Below are positions 26,348 through 35,833 of a stretch of 64,000 nucleotides of DNA, piece after piece. Position 1 is the first letter of the stretch. Each line of letters begins with the position of its first letter. Where the stretch lies: NCBI GenBank assembly GCA_947501275.1, contig CANMVD010000001.1:558001-622000 (forward strand), written 5' to 3'. Both the position numbers and the translations under genes were made by a program. The notes under the pieces were generated by a model. It saw nothing but the letters and a program-made list of their open reading frames with translations, did not search any database and was not told the DNA's origin. Source of the DNA: an uncultured Tateyamaria sp. (GTDB lineage Bacteria; Pseudomonadota; Alphaproteobacteria; Rhodobacterales; Rhodobacteraceae).

Positions 26348-27118
26348 ATGGCCACACGTCCCCAAGGCGCACCGGCCCTGCGCCCGCCGTCCTTCGGTGA
26401 TCTTACGGCCAGCCTGACCCAAGGCGTCCGTGATTTTGCGGCGGCACCTGTGTTCGGGTTGTTCTTTGCCAGCGTATATGTCGCAGTCGGATTGGCGATG
26501 GCATGGGTGACTTATGTCACTGGCACCACGTTCTGGCTGATCCTTGCGGTGCTTGGCTTTCCGCTGATCGGGGCATTTGCCGCGCTTGGATTGTACGAAA
26601 CGAGCCGCCGCAGACAGGCCGGAGAACCGCTGAATTTTGTGGACGTCGTCGCGGTTGTCTGGGCACAGAAAAACGGGCAGTTGCCATGGCTGGCTGTGAT
26701 GGTTGTCGTTCTGTTTCTCTTTTGGTTCTTTCTGGGCCACATGATCTTTGCCCTGTTTCTGGGATTGTCACCGATGACCAACGTGTCGTCGTCGCTGGAC
26801 GTTTACCTGTCGCGTGACGGGTTGATGATGCTCGGATTTGGGTCTCTCGTTGGCGCTGGATTTGCCACGCTGACCTTTGCAATGAGCGTGCTGGGCATGC
26901 CCATGCTGCTGGATCGGGATGTAGATTTTGTGACCGCCCTGACGCGGTCTATCGCAGCCGTAGCGCAAACACCGCTTACCTATATCGGCTGGGGGGCTTT
27001 TGTCGCCTTGGTGACGCTGTTGGCGATGCTGCCTGCGTTTCTGGGTCTGTTCCTTGTGTTGCCCATTCTGGGCCATGCCACATGGCATCTCTACAAACGT
27101 GTGGCAGAGCCCGCCTAG
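26348..27118 (+). CDS. DUF2189 integral membrane protein
   Basis: A 256-residue protein with six hydrophobic helices, matching DUF2189 proteins common in alphaproteobacteria, some of which have been annotated as cytochrome-oxidase-associated. Features include SFGDLTASLTQGVRDFAAAP at the start and GMPMLLDRDVDFVTALTRS near the C-terminus. Function unknown. It stands alone, with a 108-base upstream gap, and its stop overlaps the stop of the convergent gene at 27115. Confidence 0.75.
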   Translation: MATRPQGAPALRPPSFGDLTASLTQGVRDFAAAPVFGLFFASVYVAVGLAMAWVTYVTGTTFWLILAVLGFPLIGAFAALGLYETSRRRQAGEPLNFVDVVAVVWAQKNGQLPWLAVMVVVLFLFWFFLGHMIFALFLGLSPMTNVSSSLDVYLSRDGLMMLGFGSLVGAGFATLTFAMSVLGMPMLLDRDVDFVTALTRSIAAVAQTPLTYIGWGAFVALVTLLAMLPAFLGLFLVLPILGHATWHLYKRVAEPA

Positions 27119-27552
27119 CGCGGCCAGCCCCCGGGTGGGCGATAGGCATCGCCGACCTCCAATTCGTTGAGCTTCAACGCCTTAGCGATCTCGCGCTTGG
27201 TCGCGTAGCGGGTGGTGGCGTGATAGTTTGTGGGCGCCTGACGCTGTTTGCCGATACCATATGCCCCGACTTCGTTATTTTTGGTGATCACGCAATCCAT
27301 ATGCTTGGCTTCGCCTTTGAACTCCGTACTTTCAAAGTTGATCAGTTTGCGCTTGGTGATGTTTTCCGTGGCCATGGCGTCAAAATCATAGGCAATCAGG
27401 ATACTGCCGCGCGTGATCCTGATCGCGGGCCTGTATGTCTGTCCTGGATCCATCCCAAAGACCCACATGGCAGAGCCGTTATGCGAGACCAGCCCCGCCG
27501 CCAATGATGTCTCTGCATGTGCGCTTGGCACCCAGCGATAGAATGTGGACAT
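27115..27552 (-). CDS. Hypothetical protein, 145 residues
   Basis: I do not recognise a family. The protein is soluble with mixed alpha/beta character. It begins MSTFYRWVPSAHAET and includes GSAMWVFGMDPGQ, ILIAYDFDAMATENIT, a central DCVITKNNEVGAYGIG and an alkaline C-terminus ending PPGGWPR. Codon use looks like that of the neighbouring genes, and the frame ends at the same point as the convergent DUF2189 gene, both signs of a real gene. A GGGAGA lies about seven bases before the ATG (GGGAGAGATTTGAG, then ATG). Confidence 0.6.
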   Translation of the reverse strand: MSTFYRWVPSAHAETSLAAGLVSHNGSAMWVFGMDPGQTYRPAIRITRGSILIAYDFDAMATENITKRKLINFESTEFKGEAKHMDCVITKNNEVGAYGIGKQRQAPTNYHATTRYATKREIAKALKLNELEVGDAYRPPGGWPR

Positions 27553-27615
27553 CTCAAATCTCTCCCGTCATCAAAGCTGGTTACAAATATAGTCACCACC
27601 ATAACGGGAAATTTG

Positions 27616-27658
27616 CGATTTGGGCAAACGCCAAATCGGGCGGCTTTTTACGCCGCCC
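27616..27658 (-). terminator. Double hairpin downstream of the aldehyde dehydrogenase gene
   Basis: Two adjacent stem-loops lie in the 115-base gap: CGATTTGG (27616-27623) with CCAAATCG (27631-27638), and GGGCGGC (27638-27644) with GCCGCCC (27652-27658). The second follows the dehydrogenase stop within ten bases on the minus strand. No good U-run follows, so termination strength is uncertain. Confidence 0.4.
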
Positions 27659-27667
27659 GGTCTGTTG

Positions 27668-29107
27668 TTACTCGGCCGCCCATCCAGAGACAGCCTTGAC
27701 CTCGAGGAAATCCTCGATGCCCCAAAGCCCACCTTCGCGCCCATTGCCAGACTGCTTCATTCCGCCAAAAGGGGACCCTGCAGCGCGGGACGTCCCGTTC
27801 ATTTCGACCATGCCAGAGCGCAGATTGCGCGCCATCCGGTTCAGGCGCGCGGGGTCTTGCGTTTGCACATAGTTGGTGAGGCCATAGACCGTGTCGTTGG
27901 CGATTTCGGTGGCTTCTTCTTCGGTGTCAAAGGGCATGATCGACAGGACGGGGCCAAAGATTTCCTCGCGTGCGATGGTCATGTCGTTGGTGACATCCGC
28001 AAAGATGGTCGGGCGCACGTAGAAGCCTTTGTTGAAGCCTTCGGGGCGGCCCGGGCCACCGGCGACAAGGCGGGCCCCTTCAGAGATACCCTTTTCAATC
28101 AAACCTTGGATTTTGTTCCACTGGGCTTCGTTCACCACGGGTCCGATATGCCGCCCTTCTTCGTTGGCGGGACCGACGCTGACCTTGGCAGCAACGGCCA
28201 CGGCCTCTTCCACTGCGGCATCATATTTGCCGCGCTGGACCAGCATCCGCGAAGGGGCATTACAGCTTTGGCCGGTGTTGTTCATCATGTGCAGAACACC
28301 GCGTTTGACTGCCTTTTCGTCAGCATCCTCAAAAATCACATTTGCCCCCTTGCCACCCAATTCAAGGTGCACGCGTTTGAGCGTGTCAGCCGCGTTTTTC
28401 GAGATCAGCGTGCCCGCGCGCGAGGAGCCTGTGAAGCTGACCATGTCCACGTCTTTGTGACCCGACAGCGCCGTGCCGACCCCGGCCCCGTCGCCGTTCA
28501 CGAGATTGAAAACACCAGGTGGGAAGCCCGCCTCGTCCATCGCTTGGGCAAAAATCATGGCGTTCACGGGCGATTCCTCGGACGGTTTGAGCACCATGGT
28601 ACAGCCTGCAATGGCGGCGGCTCCAACCTTGAGCGTGATCTGGTTTTGTGGCCAGTTCCATGGGGTAATGAGGGCAGCGACCCCCACGGCTTCGTAGATA
28701 ATCCTGTCATTCGGGGCGTGATCCCCAAGCGGTCGGTCAAATTGGAAATCCTTGGCCGCTTTGGTGAAATTCTTGAGGTGCCACGACCCTGCGGGCACTT
28801 GCTGGGTGTTCGCCATGTCGATGGGCGCACCCATTTCGGCGCTGGTGGCAGTTGCCATCTCGCCCGCCTTGGCGCTGTAAATCTCCAGAAGTTTCTCAAC
28901 CAAGGCAATGCGTTCGCTGGGATCTGTTGCCATCCAGCCCGGCAATGCGGCTTTGGCTGCGGCTACAGCAGCGTCTGCATCCGCTTGCCCACCCAGCGAG
29001 ATCACGGCGGTGGGTTCTTCGGTTGAGGGATCAATGACGTGATGATCTTTGCCATCCAGCGGAGCGACCCATTGGCCGTTGATGTAGAAATTGCGGTGCT
29101 CTTGCAT
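27668..29107 (-). CDS. NAD(P)-dependent aldehyde dehydrogenase
   Basis: A 479-residue ALDH-superfamily enzyme. It contains TPWNWPQNQI, KPSEESP, FTGSSRAG, the general-base glutamate in HLELGGKG, the nucleophilic cysteine in GQSCNAPSR and EEIFGPVL. Length and motifs are those of the ordinary cytosolic tetramers; the aldehyde is unknown. The ATG at 29107 (MQEHRNFYINGQWV) is chosen; the frame is open to 29281 but the extra part lacks similarity. It is divergent from the peroxiredoxin gene, sharing a 130-base upstream region. Confidence 0.85.
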   Translation of the reverse strand: MQEHRNFYINGQWVAPLDGKDHHVIDPSTEEPTAVISLGGQADADAAVAAAKAALPGWMATDPSERIALVEKLLEIYSAKAGEMATATSAEMGAPIDMANTQQVPAGSWHLKNFTKAAKDFQFDRPLGDHAPNDRIIYEAVGVAALITPWNWPQNQITLKVGAAAIAGCTMVLKPSEESPVNAMIFAQAMDEAGFPPGVFNLVNGDGAGVGTALSGHKDVDMVSFTGSSRAGTLISKNAADTLKRVHLELGGKGANVIFEDADEKAVKRGVLHMMNNTGQSCNAPSRMLVQRGKYDAAVEEAVAVAAKVSVGPANEEGRHIGPVVNEAQWNKIQGLIEKGISEGARLVAGGPGRPEGFNKGFYVRPTIFADVTNDMTIAREEIFGPVLSIMPFDTEEEATEIANDTVYGLTNYVQTQDPARLNRMARNLRSGMVEMNGTSRAAGSPFGGMKQSGNGREGGLWGIEDFLEVKAVSGWAAE

Positions 29108-29237
29108 GGTCCATCCCCTTGCATATGTTTGGGCGGACTGTGGCACCCTGCGGGATGTGCTGCAAGAGAGGGGATGCAAGCGCGTCCCACTTCGCCTAAG
29201 TATGATAGGCAGAAGAATTTTGCCGACGGAGGACACC

Positions 29238-29891
29238 ATGGCTTTGCGCATCAACGACACCATCCCGGATCTGACAGTCACGACCGATCAAGGTGAGATT
29301 TCATTGCATGACTGGGTGGGCGACAGTTGGGCCATTCTGTTCTCGCATCCAAAGGATTTCACGCCCGTTTGTACCACCGAATTTGGCGCAGTTGCGCAGT
29401 TGACGGATGAGTGGGCCAAGCGGAACACCAAGGTTCTGGGCGTGTCGGTGGACGGTGTTGAGGACCACAAGAAGTGGAAAGTCGACATCGAAAAGGTAGG
29501 CGGCGCGCCTGCGACCTTCCCGATCATTGCCGATGACGGTCTGGAGATTTCCAAGGCTTTCGACATGCTGCCAGCCGAGGCGTATCTGCCCGATGGCCGC
29601 ACCCCTGCCGACAGTGCCACGGTACGTTCGGTATTCATCATTGGGCCGGACAAACAATTGAAGTTGTCGATGACTTATCCGATGACGGTAGGCCGGAACT
29701 TTGCCGAGGTGCTGCGTGCTTTGGACGGTTTGCAGATGTCGACCAGCAACGGCGTTGCGACCCCCGCGAACTGGACTGTGGGCGAAGATGTGATCATCCC
29801 GCCGACCGTGTCCAATGAAGACGCCAAGGCCAAGTTTGGTGAGTTCGAGACGGTGCTGCCCTACTTGCGCAAAACCAAAGCCCCTGGCTGA
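29238..29891 (+). CDS. 1-Cys (Prx6-type) peroxiredoxin
   Basis: A 217-residue thiol peroxidase of the AhpC/TSA superfamily. The peroxidatic Cys45 is in FTPVCTTE, and the arginine in SVFIIGP/ATVRSV completes the active site. There is no resolving cysteine, and the C-terminal extension (NWTVGEDVIIPPTVS, FETVLPYLRKT) is typical of the Prx6/1-Cys class. It reduces hydrogen peroxide and organic hydroperoxides in the cytoplasm. GGAGGA lies about six bases before the ATG. A terminator follows. Confidence 0.9.
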   Translation: MALRINDTIPDLTVTTDQGEISLHDWVGDSWAILFSHPKDFTPVCTTEFGAVAQLTDEWAKRNTKVLGVSVDGVEDHKKWKVDIEKVGGAPATFPIIADDGLEISKAFDMLPAEAYLPDGRTPADSATVRSVFIIGPDKQLKLSMTYPMTVGRNFAEVLRALDGLQMSTSNGVATPANWTVGEDVIIPPTVSNEDAKAKFGEFETVLPYLRKTKAPG

Positions 29892-29920
29892 GACAGACCT
29901 ACATTTGTGAAACTGGATAG

Positions 29921-29951
29921 CGGCGTCATTGGAAACTTTGACGCCGTTTTT
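29921..29951 (+). terminator. Rho-independent terminator after peroxiredoxin gene
   Basis: CGGCGTC (29921-29927) pairs with GACGCCG (29940-29946) and is followed by a T-run, 30 bases after the peroxiredoxin stop. Confidence 0.75.
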
Positions 29952-29998
29952 GCGCGCGCCGTTGTGGGTGTGGCTTCGTCAGAAAACCTATCCAGAAT

Positions 29999-30030
29999 AA
30001 AAAAGGCCCGGACGCTTTTGCATCCGGGCC
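29999..30030 (-). terminator. Rho-independent terminator after pnp
   Basis: On the minus strand GGCCCGGA (30023-30030) pairs with TCCGGGCC (30005-30012) and runs into TTTTTT. It lies about 25 bases beyond the pnp stop. Confidence 0.75.
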
Positions 30031-30054
30031 TGATGTCATGAATGGGCGAAAGGA

Positions 30055-32190
30055 TTACTCCTCGGCCGCTTCTTCTTTCTTGATCTCTTCGCCGGTTTCC
30101 TGATCAACAACTTTCATCGACAGGCGCACCTTGCCGCGGTCATCAAAGCCCAAGAGCTTGACCTTAACCTCCTGGCCTTCCTTCAGAACGTCGGAAGGAT
30201 GGTTCAGGCGGCGGTTTTCGATCTGGGAGACGTGGACCAGACCGTCGCGCTTGCCAAAGAAGTTCACGAATGCACCGAAGTCGACGATTTTCACGACGGT
30301 TCCGGTATACACCATGCCTTCTTCTGGCTCGGCCACGATCGAGTGGATCATGTCGTAGGCTTTCTTGATGGCCTCGCCGTTGGGCGATGCGATCTTGATG
30401 ATGCCATCGTCGTTGATGTCGACCTTGGCGCCCGACACTTCGACGATCTCACGGATCACTTTACCGCCCGAGCCGATGACTTCGCGGATTTTATCCGTTG
30501 GCACCTGCATGGTTTCGATACGTGGCGCGTGTTCGGAGAACTCGGCTGCGCCTGTGATCGCTTTGTTCATCTCACCAAGGATGTGCATGCGCCCATCTTT
30601 GGCCTGTGCCAGCGCTTTCTCCATGATCTCGGGCGTGATGCCTGCGATCTTGATGTCCATCTGAAGCGACGTGATCCCGTTTTCGGTCCCCGCCACTTTG
30701 AAGTCCATGTCGCCGAGGTGGTCTTCGTCACCCAGGATGTCCGACAGGATCGCGTATTCGCCGCTTTCCTCAAGGATCAGACCCATGGCCACACCGGCCA
30801 CCGCATTTTTCAGCGGCACACCTGCGTCCATCATCGACAGCGAGCCGCCGCAGACGGAAGCCATCGAGGACGAACCGTTGGATTCGGTGATTTCCGACAC
30901 CAGACGCACTGTGTAGGGGAAGTCAGTCGAGGCTGGCAGCACAGCTTGCAACGCGCGCCATGCCAGTTTGCCGTGACCGATTTCGCGGCGTCCGGGAGGA
31001 CCCACGCGACCCGCTTCGCCCACCGAGTAGGGGGGGAAGTTGTAGTGCAGCAGGAAGTTGGATTTGAAGTTGCCGTGCAGGGCGTCGATGAACTGCTCAT
31101 CGTCGCCGGTGCCGAGCGTTGTGACCACGAGGCCTTGGGTTTCACCACGGGTGAACAGGGCCGAGCCATGTGTCCGGGGCAAAAGGCCCGTCTGGCACAC
31201 GATGTCACGGATTTCGTCGGTTTTACGACCGTCGATGCGAGTGCCGGTTTTGACAACGTCACCGCGCAGGATGGACGCCTCCAGCCCCTTCATGGCGGAG
31301 CCAAGGTTGGGGTCTGCCTGCTGCTCTTCGCTGAGCGCTTCGAGGATCGCGGCGCGGGCCTCGGAGACGGCTGTGGTGCGTTCTTGCTTGTCGGAAATCG
31401 CGAAGGCGGCACGCATCTGCGTCTCGCCTGCGGCTTTCACGGCTGCGGACAGATCGCTGTAGTCAGGCGCCTGGAAGTCAAACGGCTCCTTCGCGGCGTC
31501 TTCGGCCAGCGAAATGATCAGGTCGATCACGGGCTGGAACTGTTCGTGGGCGAATTTCACCGCACCCAGCATCTCTGCTTCGGAGAGTTCGTAGGCTTCG
31601 GATTCCACCATCATCACGGCATCTTTGGTGCCGGCAACAACCAGATCCAGACGCTGTTCTGGGTTCAGGCGCAGGTCCTGCATGTCGTCGACGGTCGGGT
31701 TCAGGATGTATTCGCCATCCTCGAAACCAACGCGGCAGGCACCGATGGGGCCCATGAAAGGCGCGCCCGAGATTGTCAGCGCAGCCGAGGCCGCGATCAT
31801 CGCAACCATGTCGGGGTCGTTGACCAGATCGTGGGACAGAACGGTGCACATCACCAGCACTTCGTGCTTGAAGCCGGAGACAAACAGGGGCCGGATCGGA
31901 CGGTCGATCAGACGGGCTGTCAGCGTTTCTTTTTCGGTGGGCCGTGCCTCACGCTTGAAGAAACCGCCGGGGATTTTGCCCGCAGCGTAGTATTTTTCCT
32001 GATAGTGGACGGTCAGGGGAAAGAAGTCCTGGCCGGGCTTGGGTTTTTTCGCGAACGTCACGTTCGCCATAACGCTGGTTTCACCCAGCGTTGCAATCAC
32101 GGAGCCGTCTGCCTGACGGGCAACCTTGCCGGTTTCCAGTGTGAGCGTTTCCTCGCCCCACTGCATCGATTTTTTCGTCTCGTTGAACAT
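30055..32190 (-). CDS. pnp: Polyribonucleotide nucleotidyltransferase
   Basis: PNPase, 711 residues, the usual length. It degrades RNA 3' to 5' by phosphorolysis and is part of the RNA degradosome. Two RNase PH-like domains ([20 protein letters not shown] early; [13 protein letters not shown] in the second) flank an all-helical segment. They are followed by a KH domain with the GxxG loop in [13 protein letters not shown] and an S1 domain ([17 protein letters not shown]). The acidic tail [11 protein letters not shown] is common. Unlike many genomes, rpsO is not adjacent upstream but 3.2 kb away; pnp here follows an ASCH-domain gene. Confidence 0.97.
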   Translation of the reverse strand: MFNETKKSMQWGEETLTLETGKVARQADGSVIATLGETSVMANVTFAKKPKPGQDFFPLTVHYQEKYYAAGKIPGGFFKREARPTEKETLTARLIDRPIRPLFVSGFKHEVLVMCTVLSHDLVNDPDMVAMIAASAALTISGAPFMGPIGACRVGFEDGEYILNPTVDDMQDLRLNPEQRLDLVVAGTKDAVMMVESEAYELSEAEMLGAVKFAHEQFQPVIDLIISLAEDAAKEPFDFQAPDYSDLSAAVKAAGETQMRAAFAISDKQERTTAVSEARAAILEALSEEQQADPNLGSAMKGLEASILRGDVVKTGTRIDGRKTDEIRDIVCQTGLLPRTHGSALFTRGETQGLVVTTLGTGDDEQFIDALHGNFKSNFLLHYNFPPYSVGEAGRVGPPGRREIGHGKLAWRALQAVLPASTDFPYTVRLVSEITESNGSSSMASVCGGSLSMMDAGVPLKNAVAGVAMGLILEESGEYAILSDILGDEDHLGDMDFKVAGTENGITSLQMDIKIAGITPEIMEKALAQAKDGRMHILGEMNKAITGAAEFSEHAPRIETMQVPTDKIREVIGSGGKVIREIVEVSGAKVDINDDGIIKIASPNGEAIKKAYDMIHSIVAEPEEGMVYTGTVVKIVDFGAFVNFFGKRDGLVHVSQIENRRLNHPSDVLKEGQEVKVKLLGFDDRGKVRLSMKVVDQETGEEIKKEEAAEE

Positions 32191-32428
32191 CTAAGTTTCC
32201 TAAGTTGGCCCGATTGGCCATTTGCATAGGGGGCGTATTCCCCCTGACCTCGGTATCTTTTATTACGGGCGCTGAGGTCCGGGCGCCGGTTTTCAGATTG
32301 TGCGCGCATACAGGGTTTTTTCAGGAAAAGAAAGCATCGTGGACCGCGGCCTTTGGGCGCGATCTCGTGCGCCGCCAAGTGCTGTTCGTCGGCGCGGGCC
32401 GTGGCGTTGCAGTGCGTTGTGTGCCGCG

Positions 32429-32950
32429 TCACGTCCATGGCTTTTTCGGAGGGGTGGCAAAGGCGATGGGCGCGTCGGGAAACAGGTCGTCGCTGGGGGT
32501 TGCCGGGTCTGCCGTTCCCCATTTCGTCATCCACTTGGCAGGCTCGGCAAGACTGCCGCCCGGGTGCCATTCAAAGTACCCGAGTGCGCCCGGTGCGGGG
32601 ATCGGCTCGATCGGTTCGGGGTTGGCCAGTGTCAGCCCGGCTTGTCCGCCAAACCATTCACTGTCGCTTTGCGTGATGATGCCGGTGACGTCGACCGTGC
32701 CGATGATGGCCCCGCGCGGCAGGTCCGAGGGATGCGGACATTGCACGCCATGCTTTTGCAAACGCCAGTAGAGATAGCGGAATTCGTCTTCTTTCAGCCC
32801 AGCGGCGGCGTGCAGGCAAATGCGCCCCACCCCCATGCGCCCGGCCCGAACAGACGCCATTGTCCGATTTTCGATAGGTTTGTGCCCAGCAATGATCGCC
32901 CATGCCGAAGGCTGGCGCACAGATAGGGCAAGGCGGGGCAATTCAGACAT
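32429..32950 (-). CDS. ASCH-domain protein
   Basis: A 173-residue protein with an ASCH/PUA-like fold, probably RNA- or nucleotide-binding. Typical features are the N-terminal LALSVRQPSAWAIIAGHKPIENR, RICLHAAAG, the strand RGAIIGTVDVTGII and the C-terminal GYFEWHPGG. The K-P-I-E-N-R segment corresponds to the conserved K/E pair of ASCH domains. Specific role unknown. It lies upstream of pnp, with 238 bases between them, and after the symporter terminator, so it likely has its own promoter. Confidence 0.75.
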   Translation of the reverse strand: MSELPRLALSVRQPSAWAIIAGHKPIENRTMASVRAGRMGVGRICLHAAAGLKEDEFRYLYWRLQKHGVQCPHPSDLPRGAIIGTVDVTGIITQSDSEWFGGQAGLTLANPEPIEPIPAPGALGYFEWHPGGSLAEPAKWMTKWGTADPATPSDDLFPDAPIAFATPPKKPWT

Positions 32951-32991
32951 GGATCATGACCTAGAGGTGTGGCGCATCCCGTCAAATGCAA

Positions 32992-33024
32992 CAATGGGCG
33001 GCCTTTTGGACCGCCCATTGTTTT
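32992..33024 (-). terminator. Terminator hairpin after the symporter gene
   Basis: CAATGGGCGG (32992-33001) pairs perfectly with CCGCCCATTG (33011-33020). It follows the symporter stop by about 25 bases on the minus strand. A T-run is better placed on the plus strand, but the strong stem is expected to stop minus-strand transcription. Confidence 0.6.
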
Positions 33025-33043
33025 GTCTTGGAAGGTACGCCGC

Positions 33044-34597
33044 TTAGTGCGCGAACTTCTTGATCTCACCCGAGGCAAGCCGTGCGGAGTAGGACGCCAA
33101 TTCGGTCCGCACCAGCTTCATCAGGAAGTACAGCGCGAAGATGTTGACCACAGCCATGGCAAAGATCGCCGCATCCGAGAAGTCGATGACCGGACCAAGG
33201 CTGGCTGCCGCACCGATCACGATGAAGATGCAGAAGATGATCTTGAAGACGAGTTCTGTCGTCTTGCCTTCGCCAAACAGGTACGTCCATGCCTTGAGGC
33301 CGTAGTAGGACCACGAGATCATGGTGGAGAACGCAAACAGGATCACGGCGATTGCCAACACATAGGGGAACCAGCTGATGCCCGATGCAAAGGCGGCTGA
33401 CGTCAGGGCCACACCGCTGACACCGTCCACGGTGGCAATGGCTGTGCCTGCCTCATTCAGCATGTAGTTGCCTGTCGCCTCATCGATGATCAGCGTTTGC
33501 GAAATGGTGATGACCAAGGCGGTCATTGTGCAGATTACAACAGTGTCGATAAGGGGTTCGAGCAGGGATACAAAGCCTTCGGTGATGGGTTCCTTGGTGC
33601 GGACCGCAGAGTGGGCAATTGCGGCCGAACCAACGCCTGCTTCGTTGGAGAACGCCGCCCGTTTGAAGCCTTGGATCAATGCGCCGACAAAGCCGCCCGC
33701 AACACCCAGACCGGTAAAGGCCCCGGCAAAGATCTGGCCAAAGGCCCAACCGATCATGTCGTAGTTCACCAGCAGGATGATGAGAGCCGCGCCCACATAC
33801 ATGATGCCCATGAAAGGAACGACTTTTTCCGTGACGCGCGCGATGGATTTGACCCCACCCACGATGACTGCGAACACAACAGCGGCAAAAATGATACCTG
33901 TGATCCAGCCCGGATAGTCGCCGACAATGCCTGCGATTTGCGCATGGGCCTGGTTGGCCTGGAACATGTTACCGCCGCCCAAAGCGCCAAGGATACAGAA
34001 GACTGAGAACAGGACCGCAAGAGCTTTGCCACCCGGCAGGCCCAGCTCCTTGAACCCTTTCGAGATGTAGTACATCGGACCGCCTGACACGGTGCCATCG
34101 GGGTATTCGTTCCGGTACTTCACGCCCAGCGTACATTCAGTGAATTTGGATGCCATCCCCAGAAGGCCTGCAAGGATCATCCAGAACGTGGCCCCCGGCC
34201 CCCCTATGCCGACGGCAACGGCGACGCCGGCGATGTTCCCCAGACCAACGGTGCCCGAAAGAGCTGTGGCTAGGGCCTGAAAGTGACTAACCTCGCCCGC
34301 GTCATTGGGGTCGGAATAGTCGCCTTTGACGAGCCCAATGGCATGACCAAAGAAGCGAAACTGCACAAAGCCGAAGTAGAGGGTGAAGACCGTTGCGGCC
34401 ACAACCAGCCACATCACGATCCAAGGGAAATTCGTGCCCGGGAAGGACATGAAAATGAAGTTCACGAATGGACCCGTAAATGCTGCAAAAGCTGCATTGA
34501 CGCGTTCATCCAATGTTGCAGCCTCCTGGGCCAGTGCGGGCGTTGCCGCCGCGCTGAATGCTGCCATCGACAGCATCATGTTTCTGATAGGCTTCAT
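33044..34597 (-). CDS. Alanine/glycine:cation symporter (AGCS family)
   Basis: A 517-residue membrane protein with about eleven helices that takes up alanine or glycine with sodium. Family signatures include [31 protein letters not shown] and [17 protein letters not shown]. The first 25 residues ([23 protein letters not shown]) look like a cleavable signal peptide, which some AGCS proteins have. It starts ten bases after a universal stress protein gene, so the two are probably co-transcribed. Terminator at 32992. Confidence 0.9.
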   Translation of the reverse strand: MKPIRNMMLSMAAFSAAATPALAQEAATLDERVNAAFAAFTGPFVNFIFMSFPGTNFPWIVMWLVVAATVFTLYFGFVQFRFFGHAIGLVKGDYSDPNDAGEVSHFQALATALSGTVGLGNIAGVAVAVGIGGPGATFWMILAGLLGMASKFTECTLGVKYRNEYPDGTVSGGPMYYISKGFKELGLPGGKALAVLFSVFCILGALGGGNMFQANQAHAQIAGIVGDYPGWITGIIFAAVVFAVIVGGVKSIARVTEKVVPFMGIMYVGAALIILLVNYDMIGWAFGQIFAGAFTGLGVAGGFVGALIQGFKRAAFSNEAGVGSAAIAHSAVRTKEPITEGFVSLLEPLIDTVVICTMTALVITISQTLIIDEATGNYMLNEAGTAIATVDGVSGVALTSAAFASGISWFPYVLAIAVILFAFSTMISWSYYGLKAWTYLFGEGKTTELVFKIIFCIFIVIGAAASLGPVIDFSDAAIFAMAVVNIFALYFLMKLVRTELASYSARLASGEIKKFAH

Positions 34598-34607
34598 TCT
34601 AAAATCC

Positions 34608-35045
34608 TCAGTTGACGACTGTGACAGGGACGCTTGCGTGCATCACGAGATTTGCGGTTGAGCTGCCGAAAATGCGGGTCGACAGGCCCCCTTCGGTCGA
34701 ACGGCCGACAACGATCTGATCAGCGCCGTTTTCGCGTGCGATCCGGTCCAGTGTGTCCGCAACGTTGCCGTGGCGTACAATGCCGCTGGCAGTGACACCC
34801 GCGGCCTCGAGCGCGGCCAAGGCGGGTGTCATCACGCGGTCTGTTGCTGTGACGATTTCCTCTTCGCGGCGCTTGTGCCGTTCTGCGTTTTCCTCAGGTG
34901 TCTGAAAGGAATAGGGCGACCATTCGATCACATAGACAATCAGCAATTCGCAATTGCCGATTGCCTTGGCCAGATCCTGACCAAACGCAAGCGCGCGTTC
35001 GCCGGAACTGTGCCCATCTAGGCCGATGAGTAGTTTGGTAGACAT
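34608..35045 (-). CDS. Universal stress protein (UspA family)
   Basis: A 145-residue single-domain Usp. It begins [16 protein letters not shown] and ends with the ATP-binding loop [20 protein letters not shown] followed by [11 protein letters not shown]; the G-2x-G-9x-G-S/T pattern is largely kept. The frame extends to 35183, but the ATG at 35045 gives the family start. Its pairing with the AGCS symporter suggests that it modulates or is co-regulated with amino-acid uptake under stress. Confidence 0.85.
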   Translation of the reverse strand: MSTKLLIGLDGHSSGERALAFGQDLAKAIGNCELLIVYVIEWSPYSFQTPEENAERHKRREEEIVTATDRVMTPALAALEAAGVTASGIVRHGNVADTLDRIARENGADQIVVGRSTEGGLSTRIFGSSTANLVMHASVPVTVVN

Positions 35046-35350
35046 GAATTGACACTCCCGATCAATGCCCCCGCACCCGGATGCAAGGGCCCGCTCAATC
35101 GCGCAGGGGGCATCCGGATCGAACATCTGGGAGGTAGTATGAATCGTGTTCGATGTTCCATGTTCTTGATACGCTGTTTTCAACGGTCAAACGGACCGTA
35201 TTTAGCTGCTAGTACAGTGAGAATGACCAAATTCTCCCCGAAATGGAGGAAAAATACGCTGTCTGCCAGAGAAGTAATCTGAGTTTGTCTCATTTTTTGG
35301 GAGAGAATCTCCCGTAAAGCGCGACTTTTCGCACGGTAAGGTGGTACGCA
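35046..35350. other. Non-coding upstream region of the stress protein gene
   Basis: About 300 bases between the stress protein start and the rpsO terminator. It contains GC-rich inverted repeats near 35066-35108 (GCATCCGG near CCGGATGC) that could fold in the leader of the stress-protein transcript, and an AT-rich stretch with the inverted repeat GGGAGA/TCTCCC near 35300-35311. No convincing gene is seen. A frame continues upstream of the stress protein but has no supporting features. Confidence 0.4.
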
Positions 35351-35351
35351 A

Positions 35352-35376
35352 TAAAAAAGGGCGCACAATGGCGCCC
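35352..35376 (-). terminator. Rho-independent terminator after rpsO
   Basis: Minus strand GGGCGC (35371-35376) pairs with GCGCCC (35359-35364) and is followed by TTTTTT, about 30 bases after the rpsO stop. rpsO is therefore transcribed as a single-gene unit rather than into pnp. Confidence 0.75.
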
Positions 35377-35404
35377 AAATTTAAGTTTTGCGACTGCGGC
35401 TTGC

Positions 35405-35674
35405 TTAACGGCGCAGACCCAGACGTTTGATCAGGTCTTGGTAGCGGGCTTCGTCCTTGGCTTTGGTATAGTCCAGAAGCTTGCGGCGCAGCGCGACCAT
35501 TTTCAGCAGACCACGGCGGCCGTGGTTGTCTTTTTTATGCGTTTTGAAGTGCTCTGTCAGCGTCGCGATGCGCGAGCTGAGGATCGCCACTTGGACTTCG
35601 GGGGAGCCTGTATCGCCTTCTTTGATGGCGAATTCTTTCATCACGCGTGCTTTTTCTTCAGCAGAGATCGACAT
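35405..35674 (-). CDS. rpsO: 30S ribosomal protein S15
   Basis: S15, 89 residues, full length. Binds 16S rRNA helices 20-22 early in 30S assembly. The conserved core [36 protein letters not shown] and the end [12 protein letters not shown] are intact. AAGGAG lies about eight bases before the ATG. It has its own promoter (35765-35793), a structured leader and a terminator, and is separated from pnp by three unrelated genes. Confidence 0.97.
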   Translation of the reverse strand: MSISAEEKARVMKEFAIKEGDTGSPEVQVAILSSRIATLTEHFKTHKKDNHGRRGLLKMVALRRKLLDYTKAKDEARYQDLIKRLGLRR

Positions 35675-35764
35675 CGGTGTCTCCTTTTCAGGTTAGAGTG
35701 AGACGCCGCCGGCCGGGATGTCGTCCAGCACGGGGCCAAATGTCCCGAGCACTCGGGATGCGCG
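35675..35764 (-). promoter_or_regulatory. Structured rpsO leader (possible S15 autoregulatory element)
   Basis: From the predicted transcription start near 35758 to the rpsO ATG there are about 85 bases. The first part folds as TCCCGAG/CTCGGGA (about 35751-35756 against 35742-35748 region). It is followed by GGCCCC and the GGCCGGCGGC-type GC-rich segment before the ribosome site. S15 represses its own mRNA through different leader structures in several bacterial groups, including alphaproteobacteria. Binding here is an inference. Confidence 0.35.
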
Positions 35765-35793
35765 CGTATAGTAGGGAATCAGCGCAGACGCAA
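35765..35793 (-). promoter_or_regulatory. Sigma-70 promoter of rpsO
   Basis: On the minus strand TTGCGT (35788-35793) and TATACG (35765-35770) are separated by exactly 17 bases. They lie about 90 bases upstream of the rpsO start and just beyond the stop of the RTX gene at 35834. Confidence 0.6.
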
Positions 35794-35833
35794 AGCGTTT
35801 CTTTGTGGATTTGTTTTCCGCAGTTGCAGCGTG

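Noticed and set aside
27620..29026. 468-codon open frame opposite the aldehyde dehydrogenase
   Set aside because: Antisense shadow of a clear ALDH gene, no ribosome site or motifs.
30199..32229. 676-codon open frame opposite pnp
   Set aside because: It is the antisense of a full-length pnp; its product is rich in His, Gly and Val with no motifs, a usual effect of high-GC codon use.
35036..35060. FNR-like box before the stress protein
   Set aside because: TTGAC and ATCAA are seven bases apart rather than four, so it does not fit the FNR/FnrL consensus.
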